Below are positions 23,016-34,153 of a stretch of 64,000 bases of DNA, piece by piece. Positions within the stretch are counted from its first letter, which is position 1. The number at the start of each line of letters is the position of its first letter. The stretch spans positions 58,126,673 to 58,190,672 of the forward strand of contig NC_080426.1 of NCBI RefSeq assembly GCF_029873635.1. The letters are read 5' to 3'. The stretch is from Malania oleifera (taxonomy: Eukaryota; Streptophyta; Magnoliopsida; Santalales; Ximeniaceae). A program made the translations under genes and the position numbers. The notes below the pieces were generated by a model. It was not told the origin of the DNA and made no database searches. It worked only from the letters and a program-made list of their open reading frames with translations.

Positions 23016-24383
23016 TTTTACTTCTAAATAGTGTGGCATTAATAAAATAGAATTCTGTGTGGAATAATGTTATATGTATGAGATGCAGGATATACAAGAA
23101 ATGAATTGAGAATTAAAATGATATATGAAATATGCTGCATGTGAGTGTTAATGCAACTATGGAAACAAAAACAACTGAAAGATGTTGGGACTAATACAAA
23201 AAATGCTGGGACTTATTTAAAAACAATTGAAAAATGCTGGGACTAACACAAAAATAGCTGAAAATGCTAGGTACATTATGAAATGAAATAAAAATGAGAA
23301 TGAAATAGAAATGAATGAAATGGAAAGGAATTGTGAAATGTGGACAATGTGAAATGGAAAAAGAGCAACATAAAGTGAAATGTTATGATATGTCAAAGCT
23401 GAGAACATGAACAGATGAAAATTAGAGAATAATGAAAGACAAAAATAATGTATTATGGTAGCATCATTATTTATGCTTGTAGAACATGTTACGTTTGGGC
23501 GTGGCAAACTCTTCGCCCAAGGGCTTGCTGAGAAAGACGAGTGCCCTGGTTGTATCAGGTGTGGTAGTGGGCTGCATAACGTAGTAAGGCAGAGGGATAC
23601 TACTTGTGTGGGCGGGTAGATTTCCCTATTCTCGGGAGCCTTCGCTGGTAAACCTTTGGATGAACTATGTGAGTTCGAGATTGCTTCTTCACCTGAGGGC
23701 TTACTGAGTAAGGTGAGTGCCATGGTATACTTTAGTTGTGACCTTTGGTTGCCTAAAGTATCAGAGCAGAGAGGTGCTACTTGTATGGGCGGGTAATCAC
23801 CCTATCCTAGGGTTTTTCTCATTGGTAAAATATCTTGCATGTGATTGATTAGGTTCAAAAAATGATTTCAAAAATTATGTTAAAGATTTGCAAATGTTAA
23901 ATATTATGTTGATTATAATCTCATGTTGGCCACACGCTGATTTAATATATTGTTTCTTCCCTTACTGAGATGTTTCTTACCTGAATACAAATTTATCTTT
24001 TCAGGACCTCCCCGAGATCGAGCTTAGAGAGCTCGAGATTATTATAGCATTTTTGGTTATAGAAAGGAAACAGGTTATAAAGTTGATGATACTTTTGGGT
24101 TGTATAAATTTATGTTTTATGTTTCATGTTTTAAGTCTTCTAAGAAATGGATGATTGTGAATACTAGATGTGGATTATGTTTTTGGAGTTATGTATATAT
24201 GTGGATACAGGTGGATATATGATTTATGTTGGAATGTAGATAGATGTAGAAAACTTTGGTATGATATTGTTGGAAGATTGTATTTATTTTTTTCACTTCA
24301 TAAATGATATTAGAATGTCGGGTATCAGGTAAATGAATGGATTAGTAGCACTTTGGGCCCACTTTGAGGGTTGGGGCATTACA
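21979..24383 (+). repeat. Gypsy LTR E (3' outer LTR)
   Basis: Full LTR of 2405 bp, starting TGTAACAACCC and ending GGGGCATTACA. Cleaner than LTR A in its U3 palindromes (22090-22282). TATAAAAGG at 22301; splice-like block 22640-22702; TA microsatellite about 22971-23012; short tandem repeat about 23160-23275. Confidence 0.9.
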
Positions 24384-25068
24384 GACCGAGCCATAGGTTT
24401 GGTCGCCCGAACAGACACATGAGAAAAAGTAAGTTTTCCATGTTCGGGTGCTCAAGGAAAGGTTCGGGTGGCTGAACTAGGCGATTTTCCAATTTGCTCG
24501 AGGTTCAGTCACCTAACCTCAAGTTCAGTTTGCTGAACTTGCACTTTCAATCACCCTAGGGTATTTTGAACGTAAATGTTCATGCATCCGAGTTGTTGGA
24601 AAAGGCCTTTATAGGAGTTCGGTCGACCGTGAACATTAAGTTCATTTAGATTTGGTCGCCCAAAGTCAGGTCAACGTTCTAACTTTTCCTATGCTCAGTC
24701 GACCAAGATGTTTTCAATGCCAAGGTTTGGTCGCTCGTATCCTAAGTATTTTAACATCTAAGTCATGTTCTTGAAAAATGATTTCCCTTAAAAGCATATA
24801 TGAAAATGGGAACTTTACTAAGTGCTAGTGCAAGGACCTAGGGTCTTTTCTAAGGCCTTTTTGAGCTTATGGTTCCTATATGCATGATATACATCAATTG
24901 TTATAGACCTTTGCATAATTAGATATTACAGACCCAAATTGAATGAAATCTAAAAGTACAAAGAAAAAACATAATTTAGAACTTCTTCTTCTTCAACGAA
25001 GCCATATGATTTTGCCAAAACATGCAAGACTGATCCTGCACACAAATTCGGCAAACATTAAATACCAA

Positions 25069-27164
25069 TGTTGACCTTATAGGTCGTATCCCATTTTGAT
25101 TATGAAAAATACTCTGGTATTTAATGGTTGATGAGTTTGTGTGCAGGATCAATTGGAAGTTTTATATGGTGCACATGGACTTGAAAGAAATTGAAGACCC
25201 AGAATATTTATTTGTTGTATTTGACATAAGTTTTATTTGGGTATGCAATATTTGAATTCTAACGGTCTATAATAATTAAAGCATTGCATGCATGATAGGA
25301 CAAATAAGCTCAAAGACCTTAGACTGATCATAGGACCCAAAATATTGCTTAAAAAGTCCCCCATAATCTTAGAATTAATTATCATGTGAATATGGGTGAC
25401 TTCATAAGAAGAATAAGACTGAATTGCACAAAGTTGGTGTGTTTGGTCGATCGAACCCCAACACACAGAGCGCTTCAGTCGACTGAATCTCCCCATCTTC
25501 AATTGTTTGACTAGTTGGTCGACTGTCCTTAAAATGGGCATCAATGCCCTCGTCAACCGAACTGGCACGTGGAAAATCCCAATGCCCTAGTCGACCGAAC
25601 TCCTAGTTGTAAAATGGCCCTGTCGACCGAATGTTCAACTTTGGTTAACCGAACTTAGCCTGGTCATCCAAACCTTGGAGGTTTTGAAATCACCTCAAGT
25701 CTGGTTGACCATCTCCCCAGGGTCAATGGTTAGACCAGTTGGTCGACTGTCCTTAAAATGAGTGTCAACACCCTGGTCGATCGAATTGGTACTTGGGAAA
25801 TCCCAATGCCCTAGTCGACCGAACTCCCAGTTGCAAAATGGTTTGGTCGACCGAACATTCAATTTTGATCAACCGAACTTAACCCATTTGACTGAACCTC
25901 AGAGGTTCTGAAATCGCCACAAGTCTGGTCGACCATCTTCTCAATTCAAATACACCTTAGTTGACCGAATTGAGTAACCTGGTCGACCGAACCTCAAAAG
26001 TGGTCGACCAACCCTCTTGGGTTGTCCAATATTTATCGATGTTAATTGGGTTATTTTTAATTAAACTCACTTAATCTTTTTCCAAAATACCTAGTATGTC
26101 CCCAACGGCTATAATTTCTCTCAACTCTATAAATTCCTCCTCATTTGCAAAATTAAAGAGCAGATTAGTGTTTTTAGATTAGCCAAATTTTTTTGAAAAT
26201 CATTTTAGCCAAAATCATTCATACTCCCATATTTCTTCAAATATATTGTCAAAATCCACTTCCTATATTCAACTAGCCATTTATTTTGAGTGAGATTGGT
26301 TTGTCATACTCATCCTACAAGCTCAAACTCTCTCACTTGTATTTGGTTGTGCTTTGATTTTTGGAGAGTAGCTTAAGGTTTTTCCCATAATATTTCATTC
26401 ATAAATATTGTATTGGGAAAAACTCTTACTTGGCTTAAGATCTTGCATCCTCATTGCAAGATTCATAAGCTTGCTTTGTGCTTTGACAAAGAAAATCATT
26501 ATTGTGATATTTGCTTAAGGGTTATAAAGACCTTTTGATTTTGCACATTACAAGCATATTATCTTGAAATCAAAAGTCTTACTCTCATATACACACATTG
26601 ACCTACATATTGTTGAGAGTCAACACATCGATTAACAAAATCTCACTTGAGCTTAATATCCTATCATATGTGAGTGCATAAAATGAGAGAGCATAGTGGC
26701 ACGTATTTGCTTAGTGTAAGAAGCATATTTTTTTGTACACAAATTTAATTATCTATTGTATTTCAGGCGTGGGCCTGAAGAGGGAGACTTGCCCTGTGAA
26801 AAGTCCCGGATTGGCTTTGACCCGGTTAGGAAAGTTAGGTGGACCATCCTTTTAAGGTGTTGTATTAGGTGCCGCTACACCCGTTAAGTGAGCCTTAGTG
26901 AAATCCTCTTACTTGTGAGCTTGAGGCGGGGACATAGGCAGTATTGCCCAAACCTCGATAACATTTCTTGTGCATCCTTTTAATTTCTGCAATTTAAATT
27001 TCAGTACTTTATTGTTTGCGTTTAATTCTTAATTAAGTTTATGATTGTATAGAAAGACCCTAGGCTTGTGTAATACTGCTGCTAGAATTTGAATTGACCT
27101 AGGAGATAAATTTTTAAATACCCAATTCACCCCCCCCCCTCTTGGGAATACACCAATTCCAACA
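25069..27164 (+). mobile_element. Copia solo LTR inserted in another Copia LTR
   Basis: This 2096-bp LTR starts TGTTGACCTTATAGGTCG and ends CACCAATTCCAACA. It is flanked by ACCAA (25064-25068 and 27165-27169). Removing it rejoins AAATACCA with AGGTATTTTTCATAATC, which matches the related Copia LTR around 51245-51265, so the host was a Copia LTR in the opposite orientation. The start is nearly identical to the 5' end of the minus-strand LTR at 51295. A TATA-like CTATAAATTCC lies near 26127, preceded by many GGTCGACCGAAC-like motifs. There is no internal region, hence a solo LTR. Confidence 0.9.
25515..25955 (+). repeat. 224-bp tandem duplication in Copia U3
   Basis: Two copies (25515-25738 and 25739 to about 25955), each starting TTGGTCGACTGTCCTTAAAA and carrying four or five GTCGACCGAA-type motifs. 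The copies differ at many positions, so the duplication is not recent. Confidence 0.8.
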
Positions 27165-28182
27165 ACCAAGGTATTTTTCATAATCAAAACGATATATGAC
27201 TCATAAAGTCAATAGATGGGGTGGCAGCAGAGTCGGACGGGGCATCTGGCTGTCAGCTGGACGGTCCTACATATTCAGCTCCTGGTGAAGATGCGTACGA
27301 TGCTAACGAGCCAAACATGTACTCACTCTATACAACAAGCGGCTCACTAGAGTGGCTTAATGAACGACTGGATGCATTCAGAATATGTCCTCCTCGTACT
27401 AGAGCTTCTCGACCTCCTCGTGCAGTCGGGTCAGGTCGAGGTATATGGGTCTATTGTCAGTCCTCGTGGACAAGCTCCAATCCAGCTCTCACTAAACTCT
27501 ATACTATAGGATCTGGAGAGATCAAGTCTACCTTATGCAGTATGTCAACTTGCAGTATAGGAAAAAAAATTGTTAATACATTCACATCGCAACTTACACA
27601 TAAAAAATGTGTGTGTGGGTTAATGTCTTCTTATAAGAATAATATAAATAGCAGTGGTCTTGTCCTTGAAGCCTCGTGTGATGGACTTATACCAGCTAAA
27701 GTATGGATCATCCGAAAGCAAAGGACAGTCCTCTGACTCGACCAAGATGATATGCTCTCCCCGATGTTCCTATGCGGTCACATACATCTCATGCAAAGTC
27801 ATCTAGTTCGTCACCCCTCAACTGCACCTATAAATTGTATGTAGGTCATGCCTATGTACATGTACCTCAACGTCAAGAAGGGATCAGGAATGCCCTGGCG
27901 ATAGCCAAACCTCTGTAGAACTTGGTCAAGGAGATACCGCTTGATAATATGAAAGCATATGAGTGGCACTCGGGCTACCCAAAAATCACTCCCGATCGCA
28001 TAATCGGTGGGTAAGTTGGCTATAACATCATCAGTGTAGGACCTCCATATGAATTGCACTTAAACAGAAGTAAAATTTAAGCAAACTATATATATCCGGT
28101 ATAAAAAAAAAACTATGATTTGCTAGACTTTAAGTGGACTATACCTCATGCTCTTGGTGCATGTCCAATTCGAACTTCTACC

Positions 28183-29230
28183 TAGGGGTGTACAAAAATT
28201 ACCGAAAAACCAAAAATCGGACCGAAACACATTTCGATTCGATTTTTCGATTTGCGGTTTTGGTTTTGGTTTCGGCTTTGGACCAAAATCGGTTTTGGAC
28301 CAAAATCGAACCGAAAAAACTGAAAATCAAATTAATAAATAATAATTGTATAATTTTATATAATACTGATCATGCTACCTGTTGGATCACCCTTTGCCGG
28401 CGAGAAACCACCTCCGAATCCACCATGGCTACCGCCTACCAAAGTCGAAATAGTTCAAGTGCTTATGGTAGTTCTTCTAGGTTTAATCGTCAATCTCCAT
28501 CTTCGATCTGGAATGGACTCTAACCAATCCCGAAACTGTTTGCATCCTCGAATCTGGGTAATCAACATTCAACACTAGATTTTTCTTTCCAAGCTTGATG
28601 CCATTTAGGCCTTCAAATCTACCGCTGACATGTTTGATGACTCCAACTCCATGAACTCCGGTGAGATAGCCTCGCCGAACAATCTAGCTTGCAGCCTTTC
28701 CCGGTGCGCAGCGACCTTCTCATGTAGAAAACCAGAGAGAAGAAAGATGTAGGAGCAGGAACCACAAGAAAGGGAAGAAAATAGAGACAGGCAGAGGTAG
28801 AGAGGGAGGTACAAACAGAGGAAGAAAGCAGAGACAGGCAGAGGTAGAGAGGGAGAGGGTGCTTTCTTCCTGCGTCCCACATCGATTGGAAATGGGAAGA
28901 AAACAAGTATCCCCACCTTATATATTTTATTTGGATACTACTTTTGGCATTTCTTATGTTTTTGGCTTTGCAATTAAAGCCTTGGCCCAAGAGTTATATA
29001 ATGGGTTGTGGCCTGTTGACGTAGCCCAACTTGGATTCAAGTTGTTTGATAGTTCAAAATTTAGTAAAATCGAAAATAACCAAATTGAACCACAAAGTTC
29101 ACGGTTTGGTTTGTTCATAAACCGATGGCATACGGTTTGATTTCGGTTCAGTCATTTTGAAAATCGAGGAGTTTGGTTCGGTTGGCGGTTTTGGAAAAAA
29201 CTGAATCGAACCGAACCGTGTACACCTTTA
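28183..29230. mobile_element. hAT element inside the PMD gene
   Basis: The 1048-bp element starts TAGGGGTGTACA and ends TGTACACCTTTA, imperfect inverted repeats typical of plant hAT elements. Both ends carry reiterated GGTTCGGTT/AACCGAACC-type subterminal motifs. The flanks CTTCTACC and CCTGTACC match at six of eight positions, an aged 8-bp target duplication. The middle (28370-28860) is more GC-rich and may be captured host DNA. Read on the minus strand it has a CT-rich leader-like part near 28860-28750, but no known protein was recognised. No transposase is seen. Confidence 0.75.
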
Positions 29231-31734
29231 CCTGTACCAGGGCAATGTATGTTGCGCAACTGACGGTGCCCTCATCTTGTCCCTCCATTTGTAAAAAATG
29301 AAAATGTAAGTATTTGAATGTAATGAGTAGTAAGTACTACGAAGTAGTATTCGTAGTATTTAGAGCACCATTGCATTGTAACTGATGTGGTTACTAATTG
29401 GTCTGCGAGTGGGACTAGGTCAACTGGACGACCGTCTTTGTCCCTCTTAATCGGCAGCACACCGAGGTGCGAAGGAGCTAAGGAGGGGCATCTCTCCTAG
29501 ACCCAAATCTATAGTAAGTGTAGTGGGTCAGATATCTCCCGCCTCAATAGGTGTGTGGCACGACACATCTCCCTTTATAGTCATGCCAAAGTCGTAAAGC
29601 CCCAACTATACAAGCGAGTCTGTGTGAGGTCCTCTAGGAGTGGAAGGAACATCAAATGCGCGTAATTCCCCGATAGGTCAAAAAATAGCATACCATATAT
29701 TAAACGCAAAATGTGGGCTCGTGCGTAGCGTGCTATAATCTCTGCATCTGCATCTGCCTGTAGATGACAAAATTGCTCCTCTAGATACCATATACGGATG
29801 TGGGCACGCTACATATCGGTGTCAGGTAGCATGACCTCTAACAACCACTTGCATATACAGCGCAGTGCGAGTCATCCCTGACGGTCTGTAGGACCGTCTA
29901 CTGGTTCGGCGGTATGACTAGTAACGGGCCTTCCATTAATGGGCAGTCCGAACAAAATCGCAACGTCCTCAAGTGTGATAGTTGTCTCACCGTGTGGTAG
30001 ATGGAACGTATTCGTCTCCGGTCTCCATCACTCCACGAATGTTGTCACCAAATGCCAATCCAACTGGATATGGCCAATATGATAAATCCCATAAAGTCCT
30101 GCGTCGCGAATCCATTTAACGATGCAACCATCTGTATTGAACAGGTGCTTTAGCTATTGCATGCCCTCTTAGCAATACAATGGCTCGACGTGACCCTTAA
30201 CCCATGCTCGGCTAGACCGGTGCTACTCCCCAAGCATCAACACAGAGCGATCGGTCGGCCCTGGATCGATCTTGCAAATTCCGCAAAGTGAACTACAATA
30301 AATATATAAATAAAATGATATAAATTAGTAAAATCTGTATATGTGCATAATATGTCAATGCGATGGGCCATCTACATCCCCAGGTTGCGTCCTTCTTGAA
30401 CACCTTGTGCGGTTATGTAAAGACCCAAAAATTTAAAAGGATTAAAATAATTAGAAAAAATAAATAAATAAAATAACGGATAAATAAATAAAAGGAATGG
30501 TGTGGGAAAAAATTAAAAATAAAGAAATTAAATTAAGTTAAGATAAATTAAATAATTAAATAATTAGTAATTAAATTAAACATTATTACATTGAAAAAAA
30601 AAACTAAAAAGTAAATGAAATAAGATATATATATATATATATGTATAAGATATATATATATATATATATATAATATATATATCTATAAAGTTAAAAAGTT
30701 AAAAGAAGATAAGAAGGAAGAAAGAAAGAAGAAAGAAGAAGAAGAAGAAGTCAGAGGAGTCAGGACGCCCCCCCCCCTTTTTTCTGCAAATCTCCTGCAT
30801 GTCTCCACGTCCGTCTCCGCCTCTCTCTCTCTTCTTCTCTCAATTTCTCTGCGAATTTGTGACAGATTGGGAAACGGAAGGTGTCGTTGGAATCCTGGTT
30901 CCGCTATCGACATTTTTGTTGGAGCAGATTTTTCATGGGAACGGCTTAGGCACTGCTCTTGGGGAAAGGTAGTTTTTTCCTATTTTCTCAATTTCGCCGT
31001 TAATATGTGGTTAAATCGATGAACGGACACCACCACGGGGTCCTAGTCGTCGTCATCGTCATTTTGACGTATGTAATTTTTCAATTGAGGTTTTCTAGGC
31101 CCTACTCCAAAGCGAGAGTGGGATTTAGGAAATTTGGCAATTTGGCTAAATTTAAGGGTATATTTATTTATTTAGGAATTATGACCCTAAAAATATTAAA
31201 ATAATATTTTATTCAAGAATAATTTATTGGAATTAGGAATTTAATTTCAGGGTCCGTGTGGGCGCCGCAAGTATTTTTCGGAGTCCCTATTGGCGTAGTT
31301 CAAGAAATCAGGTAAGGGGAGAAATATATATTAAATCAAAATTTTTATGAATTTAAAGAAAAAAAATAAATTGTGTTATATGTACGTGTATATGTTTCTG
31401 TGTGGGTAAAATGCCAACTGTTTAAATTATATTTCTTTCGAATTTAGGGTTGTTTATTCGATATGTATATGCGAAAATGAACTGATGAAAGTAGAAAAAA
31501 TATTTTCAAGATAATTAAGTAAGAAATGAAAGGTATTTTCAGTATATAAATACTAAATGTTGGTTGGCTTATTTTACAGGCAGTGTATGAATTTTATTAC
31601 TAAATTGTGTGGCATAAGAATTTGTGCAAATTATATGTTAAATGTATGAGATGCAGGTTAAGTAAGTAAAACAATGAGAATAAAATATGATATGAACAAT
31701 GTTGCCTGTGTGTGTTAATGCAATCATGTAAACA

Positions 31735-32040
31735 GCTAAAAAATGCTGGGTAAATAGCTGAAAGTGGCTGGGTAAATGTATAACAGTTGAAAGATGCTGG
31801 GTAAAACAACTAAAAGTGGCTGGGTAAATGTGTCACAGCTGAAAGTGGCTAGGTAAATGTGTCACAGCTGAAAGTGACTGGGTAAATGTGTCGCAGCTGA
31901 AAGTGGCTGGGTAAATGTGTCACAGCTGAAAGTAGCTGGGTAAAAATGAAATAGCTGAAAGTAGCTGGGTAAATGTATAACAGCTGAAAGATGCTGGGTA
32001 AAACAGCTGAAAGATGCTGGATAAAACAGCTGAAAGGTGT
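31735..32040 (+). repeat. Minisatellite in the solo LTR
   Basis: About ten or more units of 20-28 bp with the core CAGCTGAAAGTGGCTGGGTAA. The same core (CAGCTGAAAGATGCTGGG) appears in fewer copies in Gypsy LTRs A, B and E, so the repeat has expanded independently in different LTR lineages. Confidence 0.85.
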
Positions 32041-32770
32041 TGGAAATGAAATGAAATGAAATGAAAAGGGAAATGAATGAAATGGAAATGAAATGCAAAA
32101 TGTGAACAATGTAAAATGGGAAAAAGTCACTTAAAGTGAAATACAATGCAATGTTAAGCCATGAATATGAATAGATGTGTATTATTATATAATGATAGAA
32201 AGAATGATGTATTATGATATTAGAAGTATGTATGTACATAGAATATGTTACGATTGGGCAAGACGTACCTTTCTCCTGAGGGCTTGCTAAGTAAGGCGAG
32301 TGCACTAGTAGCTACAGATGTGGCAATAGCTACATAACGTACCTTTCTCCTGAGGGCTGGGTAAATGTGTCACAGCTGAAAGTAGCTGGGTAAATATGAA
32401 ATAACTGAAAGTGGCTGGGTAAATGTATAACAGCTAAAAGATGTTGGATAAAGCAGCTGAAAGATGCTGGATATGAAATGAAATGAAATGAAAAGGGAAA
32501 TGAATGAAATGGAAATGAAATGCAAAATGTGAACAATGTAAAATGGAAAAAAGTCACTTAAAGTGAAATACAATGCAATGTTAAGCCATAAATATGAATA
32601 AATGTGTATGATTAAATAATGATAGAAAGAATGATGTATTATGATATTAAAAGTATGTATGTACATAGAACATGTTACGATTGGGCAAGACGTACCTTTC
32701 TCCTGAGGACTTGTTGAGTAAGGCGAGTGCACTAGTAGCTACAGATGTGGCAATAGCTACATAACGTACT
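31905..32770 (+). repeat. 450-bp tandem duplication in the solo LTR
   Basis: Unit 1 begins near 31905 and unit 2 near 32355 with the same GGCTGGGTAAATGTGTCACA start. Both run through the GAAATGAAATG tract to ACATAACGTAC. The joint lies inside the minisatellite, which probably mediated unequal crossing over. Confidence 0.85.
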
Positions 32771-33914
32771 AGGGCAGAGGGAACCTACTTGTATGGCGGG
32801 TAGATTTTCCTATCCTTAGGACCTTTGCCGATAAATTATTGTTGAATGCATGAGTACAAGATCAATCTACCACTTGAGGGCTTACTGAGTAAGGTGAGTG
32901 CTCTGATATGTTTTAATTGTGACCTTAGGGTTACCTAAGTATTAGAGCAGAGGAGTGCTACTTGTATGGGCGGGTCATCACCCCTATCCTTGGGAAATCT
33001 CATGGGTTAAACATTTGCATGTGTTTGATTAGGATCAAGGAATGATTTCGGAATTTATGTTAAGGATTTTCAAATGTTAAATATTATGTTATATATAAAC
33101 TCATGTTGACCACACACTGTTTTAATATATGGTTTCTTCCTTTACTAAGATGTGTCTCACTCGAATATGAATGTATTTTTTTTCAGGATTTCCTCGAGAT
33201 TGAGCTTTGAGAGCTTGAGGTTTTTATAGCGTTATTGGGGAATATAAAAAGTAAAGGGTATATTTCTATGTTAATTTTGAGATGTACAAAATTTATGTTT
33301 TACGTCCTTATATTTTAAGTCTGTGGAGAAAAGAAAGTTTGTGAACATACTAAATTATTTTGGGAGTTATGTAGATTTATGGAAATACAAGTGTTGGATG
33401 ATTTAATATGAATTATAGTTAGAATTAGTAAACTCTGGTATTGTGTTATATGGAGATTATGATCATGTTTTTCCGTTGCGTATGTTTTGGAATATGATTT
33501 ATGAGGATATGATCAGGTATAACGCATCGGACCCGGGTTTAAGGGTTCGGGGCGTTTCAGGTTATGTCCTTTTTCATAACATATGTTACACGTGTTCTTC
33601 TTCCTACCTTGCCTTGCGTCCATCTCATTATGTAGACGTGAGCTCCTAGGCCAGCCTTTATGCTAAGCATACACAAGATTTGCATGCAAAGTCGGCAACA
33701 CGTCTTGTGCCTAATCAAGTTAAAATCAGCTATGTATGTCGCATAGTGCTCGACAGTGCTCCAGCATGACTCAACATACCTAATAGCGTTCAGACATGTC
33801 TCAGCACAAGCAGCGAGAAGGTGGGAGGTAAACTTGTATTGAGCCAAATCTTCCAGCATGTTAGGTAAACTTGTATCAGGTGCATAACCCCTATAGAATT
33901 TAAAAAATAAATAA

Positions 33915-34095
33915 TAGTGATGTGTTCATATTTACGAATTCACTAACTAAAACTTAAATGAGTCTTATTGTATAGCATTTAAATCTTATTTGCATTTATG
34001 CATTTATTCAAACCCAATTTTAAGTCAACAATACTACCCAAAATCTTGTCAACTTTTAATATAAGGAGTCGTTCATTTTTCCTCAATACACTACA

Positions 34096-34153
<58 letters not shown>

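Larger units (their letters stand above)
10628..24383 (+). mobile_element. Tandem gag-only Gypsy array (TR-GAG type), five LTR copies
   Basis: The array runs LTR A (10628-13007), internal 1 (13008-14636), LTR B (14637-17122), truncated internal 2 (17123-17570), partial LTR C (17571-18731), truncated internal 3 with an 85-bp duplication (to 19264), partial LTR D (19265-20402), internal 4 (20403-21978) and LTR E (21979-24383). The outer ends are flanked by GACTG (10623-10627) and GACCG (24384-24388), a 5-bp target duplication with one change, so the array entered as one element and expanded in place or arrived already recombined. Internal regions start with an initiator-Met PBS, encode only gag with a zinc knuckle, and end in a purine tract. 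No protease, RT, RNase H or integrase is present. It must have used enzymes from a relative. Confidence 0.85.
9376..27214 (-). mobile_element. Copia solo LTR, interrupted by two younger insertions
   Basis: The plus-strand left end is TGTTGGAATTGATATATTC followed by a G-run and GTGAATTG. The right end is ATAAAGTCAATA at 27214, a decayed form of the ATAAGGTCAACA end of the related Copia LTR at 51295. GATGG flanks both ends (9371-9375 and 27215-27219). Removing it restores the PMD reading frame (ATPSMSYLL). After taking out the Gypsy array (10628-24383) and the inner solo LTR (25069-27164), about 2 kb remains, which is the length of one Copia LTR here. There is no internal region, so this is a solo LTR from LTR-LTR recombination. 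Its orientation is minus, judged from the CACCCCC-type 3' end lying on the left. Confidence 0.85.
9151..30297 (-). pseudogene. Plant mobile domain (PMD) gene, MULE-borne, split by insertions
   Basis: On the minus strand, blocks typical of the PMD family (often annotated 'serine/threonine phosphatase 7 long form homolog') appear in the correct order. Between 30297 and 29880: a GPTDRSVL-like start, IRDAGLYGIYHIGHIQLDWH, TFHLPHGETTITLEDVAILF and GLPINGRPVT. Between 29800 and 29270: ARYARAHILRLIYGMLFFD and FLPLLEDLTQTRLYSWGF. Between 28059 and 27811: the segment with LPTDYAIGSDFW, VPLICFHIIKRY and VLQRFGYRQGIPDP. Near 27450: DNRPIYLDLTRLHEEVEKL. The C-terminal exon PSMSYLLDDIVDAEDVDV continues at 9370-9151. 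PMD proteins lack a known enzyme activity. In Arabidopsis, MAIN and MAIL1 act in silencing and genome stability, and PMD is held to be transposon-derived. Several in-frame stops, a hAT insertion (28183-29230) and a nested LTR insertion (9376-27214) make it non-functional. The N-terminal boundary is uncertain. Confidence 0.85.
30416..33559 (+). mobile_element. Gypsy solo LTR, divergent relative of the array LTRs
   Basis: The 3144-bp LTR starts TGTAAAGACCCAAAAATTT and ends GGGGCGTTTCA. It is flanked by GGTTA (30411-30415 and 33560-33564). Order of parts follows the array LTRs: TA run (about 30631-30680), splice-like block (31251-31311), GCTGAAAG-type tandem repeat (31735-32040), then CTTACTAAGATGTGTCTCAC and the conserved end. 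It lacks an internal region. It interrupts the last codons of the MULE transposase. Confidence 0.9.
30372..33895 (-). pseudogene. MuDR-type transposase, C-terminal end, split by a solo LTR
   Basis: The minus-strand reading from 33895 to 33557 gives GYAPDTSLPNMLEDLAQYKF, then TSHLLAACAETCLNAIRYVE and STVEHYATYIADFNLI. This resembles the end of the SWIM zinc finger of Mutator-like transposases (HxLAxC, then a YV...Y...Y tail) and the following GRRTR basic stretch. After removing the solo LTR and one GGTTA copy, the frame continues MKKDITAQGVQEGRNLGM to a stop at 30372. The DDE core and most of the protein are missing: sequence upstream of 33895 is non-coding, and a possible acceptor (TTCTATAG) sits there. 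The PMD gene starts about 75 bp further on, on the same strand. The pairing with PMD supports the call; the SWIM match alone is moderate. Confidence 0.65.

Noticed and set aside
25069..27164. Left and right ends of the 9376-27214 insertion read as inverted repeats of one DNA transposon
   Set aside because: Both ends do read TGTTGGAATTG..., but they belong to two related Copia LTRs in opposite orientation, each with its own 5-bp target duplication.
34096..34153. Repeat array considered as CRISPR-like
   Set aside because: It is a simple AAT trinucleotide microsatellite; there are no spacers, and the window is plant nuclear DNA.
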